Shown here: piece by piece, positions 8,055 through 14,401 of the stretch
Position numbering within the stretch: position 1 is the stretch's first letter
How the letters are laid out: every line of letters begins with the position of its first letter
Origin: an uncultured Bacilli bacterium
GTDB taxonomy: Bacteria > Bacillota_I > Bacilli_A > RF39 > UBA660
NCBI GenBank assembly: GCA_949879835.1
Contig: CATLBU010000016.1
Location: 1 to 14,401 of the forward strand
Length of the DNA stretch: 14,401 nt
Direction: 5' to 3'
Made by a program: the position numbers and the translations under genes
Notes under the pieces: model-generated
What the model was told of the DNA's origin: nothing
What the model saw: the letters and a program-made list of their open reading frames with translations, nothing else
The model's database searches: none

Positions 8055-8999
8055 TTAATTTAAAATAATATATCCATAATAGAGGACAAATATACTTAAA
8101 AATATAAGTCCTGATGTTTTACCAATTTTTTGATCTTTTCTAGAGAAAAAATACAATAAAATTGGACATAGCAACATAACAATTAAGTCAATAAATTGGA
8201 AGGAAATGTTATGAATTGTTCCAAAAATAGCAACTGGAACCCCAAGTACAATTCCAATATTAAAAATATTACTTCCTACAACATTTCCAATGGCAATGTC
8301 ATATTCACCTTTTTTTGTTGCGACAACACTGGTAACGAGTTCTGGAAGTGAAGTCCCAAGTGCGACAATTGTAAGGGAAATAATTCGTTCACTAATTCCT
8401 AGAATGGTTGCTATTTCTGTTGCAGAATTTACAACAAAATTACTTCCTATAATAATACAAGCAATTCCAACAACTGTTAAAATAATAGATTTTAAAACTC
8501 CATATTTAATAGTGGTTTCTTCATCTACTTTGTTTCGCATCATACTAATTAAATAATAAACAAAAACACAAAAGAATAAAATAATGATGATTCCATCTGC
8601 TCTAGTAAAAGTATTCTTAGTTCCATTAATTAAAGAATCATTCATTAAAACAAATAATATGGCTGTCATTAAAATAGTAATTGGTATTTCTTTTTTGATT
8701 GTACTGTTTTTTACTCGTAAAAAATGAAACATACTAGATACACCCAAGATTAATAAAATATTTAAAATATTACTTCCAACTACATTTCCTAAAACAATAT
8801 CTCCTTTTCCAGACAAAATAGAGGTAATAGAAACAGCAAATTCAGGAGCACTCGTTCCAAAAGAAACGATTGTCAGTCCAATTAACATTTTTGATAGTTT
8901 AAAGTTTTGAGCCATGGAACTTGCACCATCTACAAATAAATCTGCTCCTTTAATTAATATAATAAATCCAATCACTAATAATATCACACTACTGACCAT
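8055..8999 (-). CDS. CaCA-family calcium/sodium antiporter (YrbG-like)
   Basis: A 314-residue integral membrane protein with about ten hydrophobic segments in two inverted halves. Each half carries an alpha repeat: GTSAPE (Glu53) with GNVVGSNILN (71-80), and GTSLPE (Glu220) with GNVVGSNIFN (238-247). These acidic and polar residues bind the exchanged cations in the family, which trades Na+, K+ or H+ for Ca2+. The exact ions cannot be read from the sequence. The length is normal for bacterial YrbG. The start is ATG at 8999, with AGGAAGG spaced 8 bases upstream. It is the first gene after an isoleucine T-box and is followed by ileS at 16 bases. An antiporter in this place is unexpected. Confidence 0.93.
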   Translation of the reverse strand: MVSSVILLVIGFIILIKGADLFVDGASSMAQNFKLSKMLIGLTIVSFGTSAPEFAVSITSILSGKGDIVLGNVVGSNILNILLILGVSSMFHFLRVKNSTIKKEIPITILMTAILFVLMNDSLINGTKNTFTRADGIIIILFFCVFVYYLISMMRNKVDEETTIKYGVLKSIILTVVGIACIIIGSNFVVNSATEIATILGISERIISLTIVALGTSLPELVTSVVATKKGEYDIAIGNVVGSNIFNIGIVLGVPVAIFGTIHNISFQFIDLIVMLLCPILLYFFSRKDQKIGKTSGLIFLSIFVLYYGYIILN

Positions 9000-9016
9000 A
9001 ATATTACTTCCTTCCT

Positions 9017-9044
9017 AAAAAAAATCCATCCTTCTTTAAGGACG
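9017..9044 (-). terminator. T-box leader terminator
   Basis: On the minus strand CGTCCTT, loop AAAG and AAGGATGG form a 7-bp stem with one G-T pair, followed by eight T. Its 5' arm also pairs with the AAGG of the T-box motif in the alternative antiterminator, so the two folds exclude each other. Confidence 0.88.
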
Positions 9045-9202
9045 AATTTTTCGCGGTACCACCTTAATTTATAAAATAAATTATACTCTCAAAACTATAA
9101 CGCGTTACCGGCTTTTTCTACTATATTTCAAAAAAGCACATCTAGAGTGATCCATATATCATTTCCTTGTTAGTTTCCACCAACCACTAACTCTCTATCA
9201 AT
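9017..9202 (-). promoter_or_regulatory. Isoleucine T-box riboswitch leader
   Basis: The hallmark AAGGTGGTACCGCG lies at 9052-9065 on the minus strand and is followed by the intrinsic terminator. Upstream the leader has the AGAGAG/GGTGG stem I elements (9170-9195) and a specifier loop with GGATCACTC. The specifier codon is ATC (9149-9151), so the ligand is uncharged tRNA-Ile. When tRNA-Ile is uncharged its CCA end pairs with the T-box bulge and stabilises the antiterminator. The genes downstream are the antiporter and then ileS. The specifier assignment fits ileS. In Bacillus an equivalent leader lies between divIVA and ileS. Confidence 0.93.
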
Positions 9203-9208
9203 TCCTAT

Positions 9209-9237
9209 AATATATCGTCTCTATCTATTGTTTTAAA
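9209..9237 (-). promoter_or_regulatory. Candidate promoter of the T-box operon
   Basis: On the minus strand TTTAAA (9232-9237), a 17-base spacer and TATATT (9209-9214). The -35 match is modest and overlaps the divIVA stop codon. A start near 9202 would place all of stem I in the transcript. Confidence 0.5.
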
Positions 9238-9691
9238 GTTCCACTTCATCTAATTCATTTACAACTTCTAATTGAGCTTCCACTATATCACGAACTCTTC
9301 TTTTAAAGATATTAATATTGCGTTGTAATGTACTAGCATCTCTTTCGGCTTTTTCTGCTTTTAAAAGTGCCTCATTGATAATGCGATTAGCATTTTGCTT
9401 TGCATCATTCAACATTGTTTCACTCTCTTTATGAGCATTAATTTTAATTTGTTCTGATGTTTTTTGAGCCATCATAATTGCACGGTTTAAAGTATGTTCT
9501 ATTCGTTCATATTGAACAAGTTTTTCTTTCAATGCTTGATTTTCTTTTTCCAAGGATTCTAATTGTCTAATCTTCTTATCTTTTTCCTTGATTTCATCAA
9601 CCATTTGTTCTACTTGTCCAATAACCTTATCTAGAAAGCTATTAACTTCTTCTGGATCATATCCACGAAGTGTTCGATTAAATTTTTCCAT
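9233..9691 (-). CDS. divIVA: DivIVA-family cell division/polarity protein
   Basis: A 152-residue coiled-coil protein. The N-terminal lipid-binding domain starts with RTLRGYDPEEVNSFLD (about residues 6-21). It is followed by a long coiled coil (about 25-75) and a second helical region (about 78-145). DivIVA binds curved membrane at septa and poles and recruits division, growth or sporulation partners. The protein begins about 13 residues later than Bacillus DivIVA, and the usual Phe before Arg-Gly-Tyr-Asp is Leu here. An in-frame TAG lies seven codons upstream, so a longer form from an ATG is not possible. The start is ATG at 9691 with AAGGTGA 4 bases upstream. It is downstream of sepF, as in Bacillus, though ylmG and ylmH are missing. 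Confidence 0.93.
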   Translation of the reverse strand: MEKFNRTLRGYDPEEVNSFLDKVIGQVEQMVDEIKEKDKKIRQLESLEKENQALKEKLVQYERIEHTLNRAIMMAQKTSEQIKINAHKESETMLNDAKQNANRIINEALLKAEKAERDASTLQRNINIFKRRVRDIVEAQLEVVNELDEVEL

Positions 9692-9707
9692 ACTTTCACC
9701 TTCTTGG

Positions 9708-9727
9708 TGCTACAGGATATTGTAGCA
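9708..9727. repeat. Inverted repeat between sepF and divIVA
   Basis: A perfect 7-bp stem TGCTACA/TGTAGCA with a 6-base loop, in the 50 bases between the two genes. The T-rich tract is only on the plus-strand side, where no gene ends, so it is not a normal terminator for sepF. It may be an mRNA processing or stabilising hairpin. Confidence 0.4.
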
Positions 9728-9741
9728 TATTTTAGTTTTTA

Positions 9742-10152
9742 TTACCACTCAATATTGATATCATCATTATCATGGATATCTTTTCCTTCAGTTTCTTCCG
9801 TAATTTTTCCCTGAACATTGATATTATTTGGAGTACACAAGAAAATTCCCCCACCTATTTTTTGTAAATCTCCGCCGATTGCATATATTGTTCCTGCTAA
9901 AAAATCGATAATTCTCTTTGCTTGATCAGAAGTGACTCTTTTTAAATTTACAACAACTGTATTTCGCATTTTTAAATGATCTGCAATTTGCTGTGATTCT
10001 GAGTAAGCTCTAGGCTCTAACAATATCATTTTACTACTTCCATCATTTTCTTGTAAAGCCTCTTCTGGTTTTAAATCATAGTACTCATCGCCTGATACAT
10101 TCCCACCAAAAACGTCTTCGTCGTTATTTAACCATTTTTTTAATATTCCCAC
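9742..10152 (-). CDS. sepF: Cell division protein SepF
   Basis: A 136-residue protein. Its N-terminal amphipathic helix ([10 protein letters not shown]) is the membrane anchor. An acidic linker follows (about 10-40), then the compact SepF domain (about 41-115) with [24 protein letters not shown] and GIFLCTP. SepF polymerises into rings, bundles FtsZ and, with FtsA, tethers the Z ring to the membrane. The acidic C-terminal tail (about 116-136) is a little longer than usual. The start is GTG at 10152, with GGAGG 7 bases upstream; no better start exists. It is followed by divIVA after 50 bases, part of the conserved division cluster. Confidence 0.95.
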   Translation of the reverse strand: MGILKKWLNNDEDVFGGNVSGDEYYDLKPEEALQENDGSSKMILLEPRAYSESQQIADHLKMRNTVVVNLKRVTSDQAKRIIDFLAGTIYAIGGDLQKIGGGIFLCTPNNINVQGKITEETEGKDIHDNDDINIEW

Positions 10153-10199
10153 TTCTATTCCTCCTCAAGTATATATTCTTTATAACGTTACTATAGACC

Positions 10200-10227
10200 A
10201 TTTTACCATAGATTTTATCATTTGCAA
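10200..10227 (-). promoter_or_regulatory. Candidate promoter of sepF-divIVA
   Basis: On the minus strand TTGCAA (10222-10227), a 16-base spacer and TAAAAT (10200-10205), in the 89-base gap after yutD. The match is moderate and the DNA is AT-rich. Confidence 0.4.
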
Positions 10228-10241
10228 ATATGTTTTAGAAA

Positions 10242-10520
10242 TTATTTTATTTTTTTTAATAAAAAATATCTACAGTTATAAGCACACTCTGTTTTAATAT
10301 ATTGTTCTTTATTATCTATACAATTAATAGTATTACAATTAGGATTAGTGCTATCACAAAACCCTTTTAGTCTTAATTTACCATAAGCAAAATCTCCTAA
10401 AATATAATCATATCCATCAAAGTAATCTGTCATTTTGGAAGTTACTAATTCTAGCTCAAAACAATCACGATAATTTTCTATTAATTCATATGATATTTCA
10501 TTTATAATAATCCTTTGCAT
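10242..10520 (-). CDS. yutD: YutD-family protein
   Basis: A 92-residue protein recognisable as YutD (DUF1027). It has YELIENYRDCF (11-21), then DYFDGYDYILGDFAYGKLRLKGF (32-54), and a C-terminal CAYNCRYFLLKK. The family is conserved in Bacilli but has no firmly assigned function. This copy is cysteine-rich, with Cys20, Cys55, Cys62, Cys67, Cys79 and Cys83; the last five fall within 29 residues and could bind a metal. It is a small soluble protein. The start is ATG at 10520, with AGAGGGA upstream. It has its own likely promoter. Confidence 0.85.
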   Translation of the reverse strand: MQRIIINEISYELIENYRDCFELELVTSKMTDYFDGYDYILGDFAYGKLRLKGFCDSTNPNCNTINCIDNKEQYIKTECAYNCRYFLLKKIK

Positions 10521-10540
10521 CTCTTATCCCTCTTTTTTTT

Positions 10541-10570
10541 ATTATATCATGCCATAGATTATATCTGCAA
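10541..10570 (-). promoter_or_regulatory. Candidate promoter of yutD
   Basis: On the minus strand TTGCAG (10565-10570), an 18-base spacer and a perfect TATAAT (10541-10546), with transcription expected to start near 10534. Confidence 0.55.
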
Positions 10571-10573
10571 CCT

Positions 10574-10611
10574 AATCACAAAAGATTCCAAGCCTAACTT
10601 GAAATCCTTTT
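10574..10611 (-). terminator. Terminator-like hairpin upstream of yutD
   Basis: AAAAGATTCCAAG (10580-10592) pairs with CTTGAAATCCTTTT (10598-10611), with one bulge and one mismatch around a 5-base loop. On the minus strand it ends in TTTTGTG. It would stop transcripts coming from the TPR gene just before the yutD promoter. Confidence 0.5.
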
Positions 10612-10821
10612 ACCAATTACTCTTCAAATATTTGATAAAAAATGATAATACTCTTAAATCAACTAGTTAAAAGATTATATTTTCTCCTAAGAAATCATAT
10701 TGGCATAGAGATTTGTAACCAATATTGTATACAAATATAATAATAAAATTAAAGGTATTTTGTAAAAAAGATATTTCTCTATACTATAAATATTATGATT
10801 AATTGTTTAAAATTTATCTAA
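10612..10821. other. Gene-free stretch with promoter-like elements and an inverted repeat
   Basis: No credible coding frame with a ribosome binding site is seen on either strand. On the plus strand TTGTAA (10713-10718), 17 bases and TATAAT (10736-10741) look like a promoter reading towards the 3' end of the TPR gene. On the minus strand TTGGTT (10717-10722), 17 bases and TATGAT (10694-10699) point the other way. They overlap an inverted repeat ATTTGTA/TACAAAT (10711-10736). A weak hairpin followed by CTTTTTT (10765-10793, minus) could end the TPR transcript. A small RNA of about 100 bases between 10687 and 10580 is possible but unproven. Confidence 0.3.
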
Positions 10822-12150
10822 CTATTTATCAGTCATTATTTTTTTCTTGCTCTTTACTAAATTCAATGTGTCGTTATAACTCTTATATTCATCTACTCGA
10901 TTTCCTGCACAAGAGACTTTAATGGCCGAAATGAGACAATTCTCTACTTTCAATTTTTGCCTCTGTGCGTTTTTATATTCTAACCAATTTTCTCCAAACA
11001 TCCATTGATAAAAAGGAATATCTTTTTCATTTTGCCAAATTTGAATTGCTTGATTTAAATAAGAAAGACTTTCACTTATTTGATTGTTTTTACGATATAA
11101 ATCCCCTAAACAATAATATGCTTTATATAAATAAGCACTTTCAATAGGTTGTAAGGATGATAACTCTTTGAGTGGCTCCAATAACATTAAAAATTTTTCC
11201 CATAATTTGATTGCCTCTTCAAAATTTTTTTCACTAGAAGCAAGTTTATAAAGAGCACGATAATTATGAGAATCTACCTCTAAGGCTTTTTTATAGAAAT
11301 CCTTTTTATTGTTAACTCTATTATAACGTATAGTCTCACAATATCTACCTATTCTATAATATAAATAACTAGCATAACATGCATCTCCAGTTATACGGAT
11401 TGCCTTCTTAAACTCATTTGCAGAATTTACTTTATATTCATCATAAAATTCTACAGCTAATCCTCTAATTGCGTAGGCATTATAAGAATTTGGATCTTTT
11501 TTTAATATTTTCTTAATGTCCTCATTAAAATCAGAAAATTCAATAAAAGAGTCATAATTTAAATTACTACGCAAAGCATTTTTTTCTTGATTTAATAAGT
11601 TTACTAACTCAGGATCCTCTGTTGTAGAATTATGAACTATTATATATGTTTTTATAACCGTATAAATTTCATTGATTCTTCGTTTGCAATTTGCTTTTGC
11701 AAACCAAAGGTAAATGTTTTCTAAATGATTTGAATCTTCTAAATTTTTTAATTGTTCTAAAACTACTTCGAATCTACTCTTTGCATCCAACATATTTTTA
11801 TAAATAATAAAATTGCCAGTATTTGCAAAATAACCAATTCCATAACTTCCTGCCATTAAATTATATTTTAAATATAATTCCGAAATTTCTTGTAAAACGT
11901 ATTCAGAATTAGAGCATTGTTTAGAAAATTCTTTAATTGCAACACGAAAAGATGACTCTAAAATATCATTTGAATCTTCACTTTTGGAATCAACTTTATA
12001 ATACCAATCCACTGGTTCCCCATACTCCTGATTCTCTATATTTTCACACACAAATATCCCAATAAATCGAAAAAAACCTGATAGCAATCTCCAAAGGCGA
12101 ATACATGATAATGGGTGTATAATTTTAATACATCTTATTTGTTTATCCAT
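10822..12150 (-). CDS. Tetratricopeptide-repeat protein of unknown function
   Basis: A 442-residue protein not assigned to a named family. The N-terminus (about residues 7-36) is a beta-like IRCIKIIHP, then an aromatic/hydrophobic LWRLLSGFFRFIGIFVCE, then an acidic segment around GEPVDWYYKV. The hydrophobic part is too polar for a sure membrane helix. The middle and C-terminal parts are helical. TPR-like units are visible at about 220-255, 257-300, 300-325 and 335-375; SYNAYAIRGLAVEFYDEY and AYYCLGDLYRKNNQISESLSYL are the clearest. Such repeats bind partner proteins or peptides. It might be a scaffold or a peptide-responsive regulator; no enzymatic domain is recognised. The start is ATG at 12150 with AGGAAG 8 bases upstream. 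It has its own promoter. The gene looks accessory compared with the core genes around it. Confidence 0.85.
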   Translation of the reverse strand: MDKQIRCIKIIHPLSCIRLWRLLSGFFRFIGIFVCENIENQEYGEPVDWYYKVDSKSEDSNDILESSFRVAIKEFSKQCSNSEYVLQEISELYLKYNLMAGSYGIGYFANTGNFIIYKNMLDAKSRFEVVLEQLKNLEDSNHLENIYLWFAKANCKRRINEIYTVIKTYIIVHNSTTEDPELVNLLNQEKNALRSNLNYDSFIEFSDFNEDIKKILKKDPNSYNAYAIRGLAVEFYDEYKVNSANEFKKAIRITGDACYASYLYYRIGRYCETIRYNRVNNKKDFYKKALEVDSHNYRALYKLASSEKNFEEAIKLWEKFLMLLEPLKELSSLQPIESAYLYKAYYCLGDLYRKNNQISESLSYLNQAIQIWQNEKDIPFYQWMFGENWLEYKNAQRQKLKVENCLISAIKVSCAGNRVDEYKSYNDTLNLVKSKKKIMTDK

Positions 12151-12179
12151 TATTTTTTCTTCCTCTCTAACTTAATATC

Positions 12180-12209
12180 AGTATAATTCTTTTATCATAA
12201 CTCTGTCAA
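12180..12209 (-). promoter_or_regulatory. SigA-type promoter of the TPR gene
   Basis: On the minus strand a perfect TTGACA (12204-12209), an 18-base spacer and TATACT (12180-12185). The start is expected near 12173, about 23 bases before the ATG. Confidence 0.65.
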
Positions 12210-12281
12210 TATTTTGGCTGATTCCTTACTTATAATTCTGAGTGCAATTTATATTTGGTTTTATTAATGATTAGTAATTTC

Positions 12282-13049
12282 TTATTTACTTGGTACTGAT
12301 AGAGAGGATTTAGATTCGATTCCATTTAAATAATAATCTGGTATCTCTCCCTGTATCATTTTTAATGCAATTGGTACATTCATCTCTACATCTACTCTTT
12401 TGCTGGAAATAGGTAAAATCACTTGTTCTACTACATGCACATAAACACTAATTTCGATAAATGCATTATTAATTCCATAATCTGTTACTTTGGTTTTTAT
12501 ATCACTATCAATATCTCCTACCAGTGTTAATTTGACTGGTATTTTTGGCCCAACATTGGCTAATATAGTATTTTTAAATATCATACCTGATGGAATTTCA
12601 AATACTAAACCATTTCCTTCTTTAGAATTGGCAAATGTACTAGAAATAGAACTTGGTAAATCTATCTTTTCAAATTCTGTTGTTTCTAAACTTGTCAAAT
12701 GATCATTAACCGTTTCAGTTATTTTACTTAGTAATCGATTTACTTCTAACGGGTTAAAATCAAGAGTTTTAATATTTTGATTGGAATCTTTAGAAATAAT
12801 GAATAAATCATCCACTGATATTTTATCTGTTACCTCACTACTAACTGCCTGTCTAATAATATAGGTTGCAATCTTACCAGCTTGTAATTCGGCATATTCT
12901 AATAAAGTAGGTGATACTTTTTTACTAATGATTCGAAAAGAAAAAATAATTGTAGCTATCAATAGAATGATTAACAATATAATGATATTTATTTTAGGTA
13001 TTCTTTGAATAATTCCTTTTTTCTTTTTCTTTAAATGAATCTTTTTCAT
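12282..13049 (-). CDS. yunB: Sporulation protein YunB
   Basis: A 255-residue protein. It has a very basic N-terminus (KKIHLKKKKKG), one membrane helix (about 20-41), then an extracytoplasmic domain. YunB-typical stretches are FEIPSGMIFKNTILANVGPK (about 149-168), GDIDSDIKTKVTDYGINNAF and a C-terminal VPIALKMIQGEIPDYYLNG. In Bacillus YunB is a SigE-controlled mother-cell protein needed for efficient sporulation; its biochemical role is not known. The length equals the family's. The start is ATG at 13049 with GAGGTGA 4 bases upstream. It diverges from the CBS-domain gene across 69 bases and has a good SigE-type promoter. No clear terminator was found after it. Confidence 0.93.
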   Translation of the reverse strand: MKKIHLKKKKKGIIQRIPKINIIILLIILLIATIIFSFRIISKKVSPTLLEYAELQAGKIATYIIRQAVSSEVTDKISVDDLFIISKDSNQNIKTLDFNPLEVNRLLSKITETVNDHLTSLETTEFEKIDLPSSISSTFANSKEGNGLVFEIPSGMIFKNTILANVGPKIPVKLTLVGDIDSDIKTKVTDYGINNAFIEISVYVHVVEQVILPISSKRVDVEMNVPIALKMIQGEIPDYYLNGIESKSSLSVPSK

Positions 13050-13066
13050 CCTATCACCTCATGTTC

Positions 13067-13094
13067 TATTATATGTATAAGCAAAACATTTTAT
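13067..13094 (-). promoter_or_regulatory. SigE-type promoter of yunB
   Basis: On the minus strand ATA (13092-13094), a 16-base spacer and CATATAATA (13067-13075) match the SigE pattern ATA-N16-CATANNNT. The start near 13060 would coincide with the first base of the ribosome binding site, giving a leader of about 11 bases. Confidence 0.5.
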
Positions 13095-13118
13095 CGAATA
13101 ATAATATTAGGTGATTGG

Positions 13119-13574
13119 ATGAATATAGAAAATGTGATGAATAAAAATATTATTTGTTGTGATATAAATAGTAGTGTACAAGAGGTAGCAAATACTATGA
13201 AAAAATATGATATTGGATGGGTTCCCATCCATGATAAAAAGAAAATTGTTGGAATTATTACAGATTGGGACATTGTGACACAGATGCTTTCCAATCATGA
13301 AAATAGTAATTCTAAGATTCAAGATTATATGACTAAAAATATTATATCTACTTCTATTCAGTCCACTTTGGAAGAAGTTTTAGATAAAATGTCGAAACAT
13401 AAAATCAAAAGGATTTTAATTACTTCTAATCAAAAAGTAGAGGGGGTTATCTCTCTATCAGACATTTTGAACACTAACTATCATCTTCAAAAATTATGGG
13501 AGGTTTTCAAAAGTATATATACTATTCAATCTAATTCGCATATGCAAACAGAGATTGATGAATTTTATCTATAA
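13119..13574 (+). CDS. CBS-domain pair protein
   Basis: A 151-residue soluble protein made of two CBS motifs, about residues 1-58 and 67-120, which together form one Bateman module. Typical elements are VMNKNIICCD, VPIHDKKKIVGIITDWDIV and, in the second, YMTKNIISTS and GVISLSDIL. CBS pairs sense adenine nucleotides or similar ligands. The usual Arg of ITDRDIV is Trp here, which may change ligand binding. A short tail follows, ending in EIDEFYL. No catalytic domain is attached. The frame extends upstream to 13035, but ATG 13119 has AGGTGAT 3 bases upstream. It is divergent from yunB, which suggests but does not prove a role in sporulation. Confidence 0.9.
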   Translation: MNIENVMNKNIICCDINSSVQEVANTMKKYDIGWVPIHDKKKIVGIITDWDIVTQMLSNHENSNSKIQDYMTKNIISTSIQSTLEEVLDKMSKHKIKRILITSNQKVEGVISLSDILNTNYHLQKLWEVFKSIYTIQSNSHMQTEIDEFYL

Positions 13575-13610
13575 ATCTATTTTTAATTATTTTGTTGTAA
13601 ACTATTAAAT

Positions 13611-13642
13611 ATCATTATAATCCTTATCTTCAATCATTATAA
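13611..13642. repeat. 10-bp direct repeat, 22-bp period
   Basis: ATCATTATAA occurs exactly at 13611-13620 and again at 13633-13642, between the convergent 3' ends of the CBS gene and the tsaC gene. No gene start is near, and the repeat may be chance in AT-rich DNA. Confidence 0.3.
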
Positions 13643-13677
13643 CTCTTTTTATTTTTAGTAGATATTCTTATGTACTT

Positions 13678-14319
13678 TTATAATTTATTAAGGGTTACTA
13701 TTTTTGCTATTTCTTCCGCTTTGATTTTTCCTTCTCTTATAATAATAGCTTTTTCTTTTTTTACTTCAACTATTGTGGAGGTAGTATTATCGTTCACATT
13801 CCCACTGTCTAATATATAATCTACTTTACCATCTAATTCACTAATAATATTTTCAATATTCGTTCCAGTAGGACTACCAGAAAGATTTGCACTTGGAGCA
13901 ACAATAGGAACCCCTGCTGTTTTAATAAGGTGATAAGCCAGCCCACTTTGTAAAAGTCTAACCCTAACAAACTCATCTCCTGCAGATACAATGTTAGGTA
14001 AAACATTTTCTTTCTTTTTAAATTTTATCGTTAGTGGCCCAGGCCAAAATGCATTCATTAATTTTTGTTCTGCAGGACTAATAGTATCTACTATTTTTTT
14101 TAACATAAATACATCCGAAATTAGTACACATAGTGGTTTCTGTATAGGTCTTCCCTTTATTTCATAAATTTTTTTACAAGCCTCCTCATCAAACACGTTA
14201 GTTCCAAGTCCATATACTGTATCAGTTTTAAAAACTACTATTTTTCCTTCCTTTACATCACTTGATATTTCTAGCATAGTATGATCATCTATATCTTTTT
14301 CCTTTATATACTTTGTCAT
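13678..14319 (-). CDS. L-threonylcarbamoyladenylate synthase (TsaC/YrdC type)
   Basis: A 213-residue protein with a single YrdC domain. It makes threonylcarbamoyl-AMP from threonine, bicarbonate and ATP, the first step of t6A37 modification of ANN-decoding tRNAs, including tRNA-Ile and the tRNA-Arg(TCT) of this window. Family residues are FKTDTVYGLG (30-39) and the KGRP..KPL motif (55-63) for nucleotide and substrate binding. WPGPLT (92-97), RVR (119-121) and the SAN.SG.PT motif (143-151) are also present. It lacks the extra C-terminal Sua5 domain of Bacillus YwlC, so it is the short form. The start is ATG at 14319, with AGGAG spaced 9 bases upstream. It converges on the CBS gene. Its promoter was not clearly seen in the 82 bases left. 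Confidence 0.93.
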   Translation of the reverse strand: MTKYIKEKDIDDHTMLEISSDVKEGKIVVFKTDTVYGLGTNVFDEEACKKIYEIKGRPIQKPLCVLISDVFMLKKIVDTISPAEQKLMNAFWPGPLTIKFKKKENVLPNIVSAGDEFVRVRLLQSGLAYHLIKTAGVPIVAPSANLSGSPTGTNIENIISELDGKVDYILDSGNVNDNTTSTIVEVKKEKAIIIREGKIKAEEIAKIVTLNKL

Positions 14320-14401
14320 TTTAAAATCTCCTACCCTACAATTATGAATAAAACATATTCTTCATTTTCTAAAAATTTAAAAATTTCCTGTCTTTTCGAT
14401 A

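Noticed and set aside
10822..12150. N-terminus of the TPR protein as a TIR or response-regulator domain
   Set aside because: Only one beta-like strand and one helix fit; the segment is far too short and no motif of either family is present.
13074..13103. SigG-like promoter TGTATA-N17-AATAATA for the CBS gene
   Set aside because: The start would fall inside the ribosome binding site (13109-13115), and the -10 match is only partial, so it is probably chance.
14320..14401. Promoter of the tsaC gene in the right edge
   Set aside because: Only AT-rich sequence without a convincing -35/-10 pair; the gene may be transcribed from further upstream, outside the window.

Overview
The window looks like a chromosomal stretch from an AT-rich, low-GC Gram-positive bacterium of the Bacilli (or a Mollicutes-related lineage that still forms spores). 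The standard genetic code fits: TGG encodes Trp, almost every real gene ends in TAA, and no long frame needs TGA read as an amino acid. Endospore formation is indicated by four recognisable sporulation genes: gerE, gerM, spoIIIAH and yunB. Nearly all genes lie on the minus strand. Most are core housekeeping or developmental genes, and I see no insertion sequence, phage gene or CRISPR array.

From high to low coordinates (the direction of most transcription) the layout is as follows. A TsaC/YrdC-type threonylcarbamoyl-AMP synthase (13678-14319, minus) converges on a two-CBS-domain protein (13119-13574, plus). That gene diverges from yunB (12282-13049, minus). Next come an unassigned TPR-repeat protein (10822-12150), a gene-free stretch of about 300 bases, and yutD (10242-10520). 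Then comes a division/aminoacylation block: sepF, divIVA, an isoleucine T-box leader, a CaCA-family cation antiporter and ileS. It resembles the Bacillus sepF-ylmG-ylmH-divIVA-(T-box)-ileS order, but ylmG/ylmH are missing and an antiporter gene sits between the T-box and ileS. After ileS lies a class-I glutamine amidotransferase-like gene split by a frameshift (4670-5292). It converges on a small unknown gene (4183-4662, plus), which diverges from tgt (2925-4067) with a back-to-back SigA-type promoter pair. The left part holds spoIIIAH, gerE and gerM, then a tRNA-Arg(TCT) gene with its own promoter, and an HD-domain protein.

The genes fall into functional groups. tgt, tsaC, ileS and tRNA-Arg concern tRNA modification and charging. 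sepF and divIVA concern septum assembly and pole marking. spoIIIAH, gerE, gerM and yunB act in the mother cell during sporulation. A good SigK-type promoter is visible before gerE. SigE-type -10 elements lie in front of gerM and yunB with the same spacing to the ribosome binding site.

I found no clear previously undescribed multi-gene system. The most interesting points are the antiporter placed under an Ile T-box, the stand-alone spoIIIAH, the broken amidotransferase, a phased 11-bp repeat array at the left edge, and the TPR gene with its promoter- and hairpin-rich flank.
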